The notes beneath the pieces were generated by a model. That model worked only from the letters and a program-made list of their open reading frames with translations, had not been told where the DNA came from and did no database searches. DNA of 64,000 nucleotides, taken from positions 29,675 through 93,674 of the forward strand of contig CAYVKG010000005.1 in the NCBI GenBank assembly GCA_964451955.1. The letters run 5' to 3'. The position numbers and the translations under genes were made by a program. Positions 60,843 to 64,000 of this stretch are shown piece by piece. The stretch comes from JAPLNB01 sp964451955 (GTDB taxonomy: Bacteria > Planctomycetota > Phycisphaerae > Tepidisphaerales > Tepidisphaeraceae). Position 1 is the stretch's first letter; every line of letters begins with the position of its first letter.

Positions 60843-62387
60843 TCAATCCAAAGGCTTCATCAGGGGAAAGAGGATAACATCGCGGATGGATTCGGCACCG
60901 GTGAGCGTCATCACCAAGCGATCGATGCCCATTCCCATGCCGCCGGCGGGGGGCATGCCGTGCTTGAGGGCGTTGATGAAGTCGTCGTCCATCTTTTGTT
61001 GTTCGTCGCCAACCTGGTGTTGAAAGTGCTTCTCCTGGATGTCGGGGTCGTTGAGTTCGCTGTAGCCGGGAGAGATCTCCTGGCCATTGATTGCCAGTTC
61101 GTAGACGTCGGCGAAGAAGGGGTCGTCCTTGCACTCACGAGCGAGGGGGATGATCACCGAGGGGATATTGGTGACGAAACAAGGATCGATCAGCGTGGGC
61201 TCGATGAGCTTCTCGTAAACTTCCTGGAGCTGCTCGGCGGGGGTCATGCGATCGAGGTGATGCACGAACGTACGATAGTGAGCGGATTGGTCGCGGGGTC
61301 CGGTGAGCTGGAGCTTCTCGGCGTACAGATCGAGGACACGGGCCAGGACAGCAGACGGGGCCTCCTGGATCTTCTTCTTCTCGAACTGCCAGCCGGTATG
61401 TTCGGCGACAAGATCGGCCATGCGGGCTCGCCGCCAGGGGCGGGTCAGGTTGATGGTTCTGGTCACTTGGCCTTCGGCGTTCTTATGCTCGATCTTGAGC
61501 GTCCCGAAAAGCTTCTCCGCGATGTGGCAGATCATGGATTCAACAAGATCGGCCATGGTTTGCCACGAGCCGAAGGCTTCGTAGGCTTCAAGCATGGTGA
61601 ATTCGGGGTTGTGGCGCGGGGAGATACCTTCGTTGCGGAAGTTGCGATTGAGTTCGAAGACTTTGGAGAAGCCGCCAACGAGGAGGCGTTTGAGATACAG
61701 TTCGGGGGCGATGCGCAGGTAGAGGGGGATATTGAGCGCGTTGTGGTGGGTGACGAACGGTCGGGCGGCAGCGCCGCCGGCCAGGGGCTGCATCATCGGG
61801 GTTTCGACTTCGAGGAAGCCGCGATCGCGCATGAATTGGCGAACCTCCTCGACGATGCGGATGCGGAGCTTGAGGGTGTTCATAACCTTTGGGTTGGCCC
61901 AGAGGTCGACGTAACGTTGGCGGTAGCGGAGTTCGACGTCGGAGAGACCTTCCCACTTGGCGGGCGGGGGGAGGAGCGCTTTGGAGGCCATCGAGACGGA
62001 GCTTGCCCAGATGGTGGTTTCGCCTTTGTTGGTGACGCCTAGGGGGCCTTCGACGGATATGATGTCGCCGAGGTCGATGAGATTGCGAACCTGCCAGCCG
62101 AGCTCGCTGAGGCGTTTCTTGTCAAGGCCGATCTGGAGGTCCCCAGTTTCATCGCGGAGGGTCAGGAACGAGAGCTTACCCATGTCACGCTTGAGGATGA
62201 CACGGCCGGCGGCTTTTACCACCGGGCCGCTGTCGTGGCCCATCTCGGGCTTGTAGAGGGCCTTGACGGAGGCGAGGGGCTGGATGCCGGGAGTTTGGCC
62301 GCCGAAGGGGTCCAAGCCGAGCTCACGGAGTCTCTGGGCCTTTGATCGGCGTTCCTGCTCATAAGTGCTCGTGTTGGGGATATCCAT
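60843..62387 (-). CDS. lysS: Lysyl-tRNA synthetase, class II
   Basis: 514 residues from ATG 62387; the frame is open to 62678 but lies antisense to other features. N-terminal OB anticodon-binding domain ('VVKAAGRVILKRDMGKLSFLTLRDETGDLQI'), motif 1 ('RGFLEVETPMMQPLAGGAAARPF'), motif 2 ('FRNEGISPRHNPEFTMLEAYEAF') and motif 3 ('GMGMGIDRLVMTLTGAESIRDVILFPLMKP'). No Shine-Dalgarno is seen and the promoter leaves a leader of only ~7 bases. Confidence 0.96.
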   Translation of the reverse strand: MDIPNTSTYEQERRSKAQRLRELGLDPFGGQTPGIQPLASVKALYKPEMGHDSGPVVKAAGRVILKRDMGKLSFLTLRDETGDLQIGLDKKRLSELGWQVRNLIDLGDIISVEGPLGVTNKGETTIWASSVSMASKALLPPPAKWEGLSDVELRYRQRYVDLWANPKVMNTLKLRIRIVEEVRQFMRDRGFLEVETPMMQPLAGGAAARPFVTHHNALNIPLYLRIAPELYLKRLLVGGFSKVFELNRNFRNEGISPRHNPEFTMLEAYEAFGSWQTMADLVESMICHIAEKLFGTLKIEHKNAEGQVTRTINLTRPWRRARMADLVAEHTGWQFEKKKIQEAPSAVLARVLDLYAEKLQLTGPRDQSAHYRTFVHHLDRMTPAEQLQEVYEKLIEPTLIDPCFVTNIPSVIIPLARECKDDPFFADVYELAINGQEISPGYSELNDPDIQEKHFQHQVGDEQQKMDDDFINALKHGMPPAGGMGMGIDRLVMTLTGAESIRDVILFPLMKPLD

Positions 62388-62400
62388 ATTGAAATGGAGG

Positions 62401-62428
62401 ATGATAGTGCAATGGAGGGGGATGTCAA
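62401..62428 (-). promoter_or_regulatory. Promoter of lysS
   Basis: On the minus strand TTGACA (62428-62423), 16-nt spacer, TATCAT (62406-62401). The ATG lies only 13 bases beyond the -10 box, so the leader would be ~7 bases. Confidence 0.55.
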
Positions 62429-62474
62429 AACAGAGGGGCGAGGGCAACGGGGCAAATGGATCGGGCGGCGCGGC

Positions 62475-62503
62475 TTGACCCTGAAAGGGGTAATCAGTAG
62501 AGT
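62475..62503 (+). promoter_or_regulatory. Promoter of the Hc1-like gene
   Basis: -35 TTGACC, 17-nt spacer, -10 TAGAGT, the same -10 as the dksA-like promoter. The leader to ATG 62536 is about 26 bases and contains GGGAGGT. Confidence 0.6.
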
Positions 62504-62535
62504 TTTTCCGCATTCCAGAGTTTTTGGGAGGTACT

Positions 62536-62727
62536 ATGCAGGAGTTTGAGGTATTGAAGCGGCTGATTGCAGAAGCCGAAGATGATGTGATGAAGGCTGC
62601 GGGTGGGAATAAGGCTGCGGGGACGCGCGTACGGAAGAAGATGCAGGACATCAAGTCGGCAGCACAGGAAGTGCGCAAGAAGATACTGGAAAGCCGGGAG
62701 AGCGAGCCCGGAGTGGCTCAGCCGTAA
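62536..62727 (+). CDS. Histone H1-like mini-protein (chlamydial Hc1 type)
   Basis: 63 residues from ATG 62536 with GGGAGGTACT upstream. The pattern 'LKRLIAEAEDDVMKAAGGNK', then 'AAGTRVRKKMQDIKSAAQEV', matches the N-terminal helical domain of chlamydial Hc1 (…K.GNKAA..RVR…), without the long Lys/Ala tail of Hc1. It probably binds or bends DNA in the nucleoid. It is short, but has a strong promoter and ribosome binding site. Confidence 0.8.
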   Translation: MQEFEVLKRLIAEAEDDVMKAAGGNKAAGTRVRKKMQDIKSAAQEVRKKILESRESEPGVAQP

Positions 62728-62834
62728 GCCATTGTCAGTTCGTAAATTGGCCGGTTACCCACTTTACGGGGCTGGCCCGTGGAACTTGGGCGAACCATGC
62801 GTTCGCCCATGCTGCTTAGTGAGCACAGGTAATC

Positions 62835-63308
62835 ATGCCCCCGAAACTTCTGTTCGATATCTCAGGGATCGATCTGAACAAGGTCCTTTATGGGCAGGAT
62901 GTAATTCGCGAATGCAATCCACAGCGCGGGGACATGGAGCAACTGAACGGGGTGGTCTACGCGGATCCAGAGAAGCAGCGGCTGATTGCGTTTAAGGATG
63001 TTCGAGCGGATGAATTCTGGGTATCGGGGCACATTCCCGGTCGCCCTTTGCTGCCGGGCGTGCTGATGATTGAGGCGGGGGCCCAGGCCGCGTCGTTTTA
63101 CATGCGCAAGTGCATGGGATGGGAGGGATTTGTAGGTTTCGGGGCCGTTGTGGACTGCAAATTCCGGGCGGCGGTGACACCGGGTTGTCGGCTGTACATT
63201 CTGGCCCAGAAGACATGGGATCGGCATCAGCGTTTCTCCTGTGAGATTCAAGGGCTCGTGAACGGCAACCTGGTCTTTGAGACCAGTCTGGTCGGGACGA
63301 AAATGTAG
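62835..63308 (+). CDS. FabZ-like 3-hydroxyacyl-ACP dehydratase (hotdog fold)
   Basis: 157 residues. Hotdog motif 'FWVSGHIPGRPLLPGVLMIEAGAQAAS' in sections around residues 60-90 with the catalytic His and Glu, preceded by 'GVVYADPEKQRLIAFKDVRADE'. 'FRAAVTPGCRLYILAQKTW' is the last strand pair. It would dehydrate 3-hydroxyacyl-ACP in fatty-acid elongation; Phycisphaerae-type variants like this one are more divergent than E. coli FabZ. Weak ribosome binding site. Confidence 0.85.
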   Translation: MPPKLLFDISGIDLNKVLYGQDVIRECNPQRGDMEQLNGVVYADPEKQRLIAFKDVRADEFWVSGHIPGRPLLPGVLMIEAGAQAASFYMRKCMGWEGFVGFGAVVDCKFRAAVTPGCRLYILAQKTWDRHQRFSCEIQGLVNGNLVFETSLVGTKM

Positions 63309-63361
63309 TTCGGACTTTCGGTCATCGGTGGTTGGGATATCTCTTGGGGGAGGATCGAGCG

Positions 63362-63955
63362 ATGCCGTTTTCGCTGCTTGATACTCTGGGGAAGATGCCA
63401 ATTGCAGTGATTGATACGGAAACGACTGGGGTGTCGGCAACGCACGGGGATCGAGTCATCGAAATTGGGATCGTGCGCGTCAAGGGTGGGGCGGTTGTGG
63501 ACGAGTATCAGCAGCTCGTTGACCCGGGACGCCGAATCAATCCGGCGGTTACGACATTGACGGGAATCAGCCAAGGGATGGTGCAAGGTCAGCCGGGGTT
63601 TGGGGATCAGTTGCCGAGAATGTTGTCGATGCTGGAGGGATCGGTGATCCTGGGGCATAACATCCGGTTTGACCTGTCTTTTCTGCAAAGCGAGTTTCGG
63701 CGGTTGGGGATGGATTGGGGGCGCAGTCTGGGGCACGGGGTGCTCCTGGATACCGTTCGTATCGCGAGGCGGCGTTTTGGGCGGGGCGGCAATTCGCTGC
63801 CGGTGCTTTCTCGTCGCCTCGGGGTGGTGCCGACGGCCTCGCACCGGGCGTTGGCCGATGCCAAGACGACAGCGGCGGTGTTTGAGCAACTCATGCAGCC
63901 AATCGGTGGTTGGGATGTTCGGCTGTGTGATGCGATCGCGGAACAGGAGCTATAA
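63362..63955 (+). CDS. DEDDh 3'-5' exonuclease (DnaQ/PolIII epsilon-like)
   Basis: 197 residues from ATG 63362 (GAGGATCGAGCG upstream). Exo I 'AVIDTETTGVSATHGDRVIEIG' (Asp, Glu), Exo II 'VILGHNIRFDLSFLQSEF' (Asp) and Exo III 'ASHRALADAKTTAAVF' (His, Asp) are all present. Similar to the epsilon-type proofreading subunit or to stand-alone DnaQ-like exonucleases. Last complete gene in the window; a further 45 bases show no start of another. Confidence 0.9.
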   Translation: MPFSLLDTLGKMPIAVIDTETTGVSATHGDRVIEIGIVRVKGGAVVDEYQQLVDPGRRINPAVTTLTGISQGMVQGQPGFGDQLPRMLSMLEGSVILGHNIRFDLSFLQSEFRRLGMDWGRSLGHGVLLDTVRIARRRFGRGGNSLPVLSRRLGVVPTASHRALADAKTTAAVFEQLMQPIGGWDVRLCDAIAEQEL

Positions 63956-64000
63956 CCCAAAGCTGTGGATTGGCGGACTGAACAAAAGCGGCGTACCCTT

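Noticed and set aside
60960..62042. 360-residue open frame on the plus strand
   Set aside because: Antisense shadow of lysS.

Overview
The window looks like a piece of a planctomycete chromosome, most likely class Phycisphaerae. The reasons are two extracellular proteins that open with an 'LESRxxL' (LEPR-XLL type) N-terminus, a VPLPA variant of the PEP-CTERM sorting tail, a DksA-like protein whose zinc ribbon is degenerate, a chlamydial Hc1-like mini-histone, and a GC-rich, densely packed mix of housekeeping genes and large secreted enzymes. This placement is inference from gene content. No rRNA, tRNA, phage, insertion sequence or CRISPR array was seen.

Layout. 1-10941 (minus): a translationally coupled type II secretion (T2SS) operon, gspE-F-G-H-I-J-K-L-M, then a GspC/PilP-like gene and gspD, which runs off the left edge. 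11004-13255 (minus): an ECF sigma factor, a zinc-binding anti-sigma factor and two small secreted or membrane helical proteins, separated from gspE by a hairpin terminator. 14083-18432 (plus): a 1449-residue LEPR-type surface protein behind a clear promoter. 18600-22828 (minus): two GH172 (DUF2961) proteins, one fused to a complete papain-like protease domain. 23017-25641 (minus): a TPR metallopeptidase. 25722-27987 (plus): a class V aminotransferase, then a structured noncoding RNA and a retron-type reverse transcriptase. 28009-30434 (minus): dksA-like, lspA, ribD. 30768-32777 (plus): a short pheT. 32818-38693 (minus): ligA, ndk, hydrolases, a lipoprotein and a PHP phosphoesterase. 38862-45044: terC, cysC, a MoeB/ThiF-like gene, ylbF and RNase R. 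45242-50196 (minus): a TPR-trypsin-like protease, KDPG-type aldolase, a small unknown gene and a GH52 beta-xylosidase. 50363-57689 (plus): a second LEPR protein, a YmdB-like phosphodiesterase, lipA and a secreted GH2 enzyme. 57781-62387 (minus): a PEP-CTERM protein, LolD/LolC-like transporter and lysS. 62536-63955 (plus): Hc1-like protein, FabZ-like dehydratase and a DEDDh exonuclease.

How it fits together. The T2SS could export the secreted glycosidases (GH172 pair, GH2) and surface proteins coded nearby. GH52, GH2, GH172 and the aldolase suggest use of plant-type polysaccharides rich in pentoses, with GH52 apparently cytoplasmic.

The strongest candidate for an undescribed system is at 26885-27987. 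It is a 304-residue reverse transcriptase with the retron hallmarks NAxxH, YADD and VTG. Directly upstream is about 170 nt that can fold into five consecutive stem-loops, with candidate a1/a2 pairing and an AGC where a branching guanosine would be expected. No effector gene is recognisable next to it. The second is the papain-like protease fused to GH172, in which both sets of catalytic residues are present.
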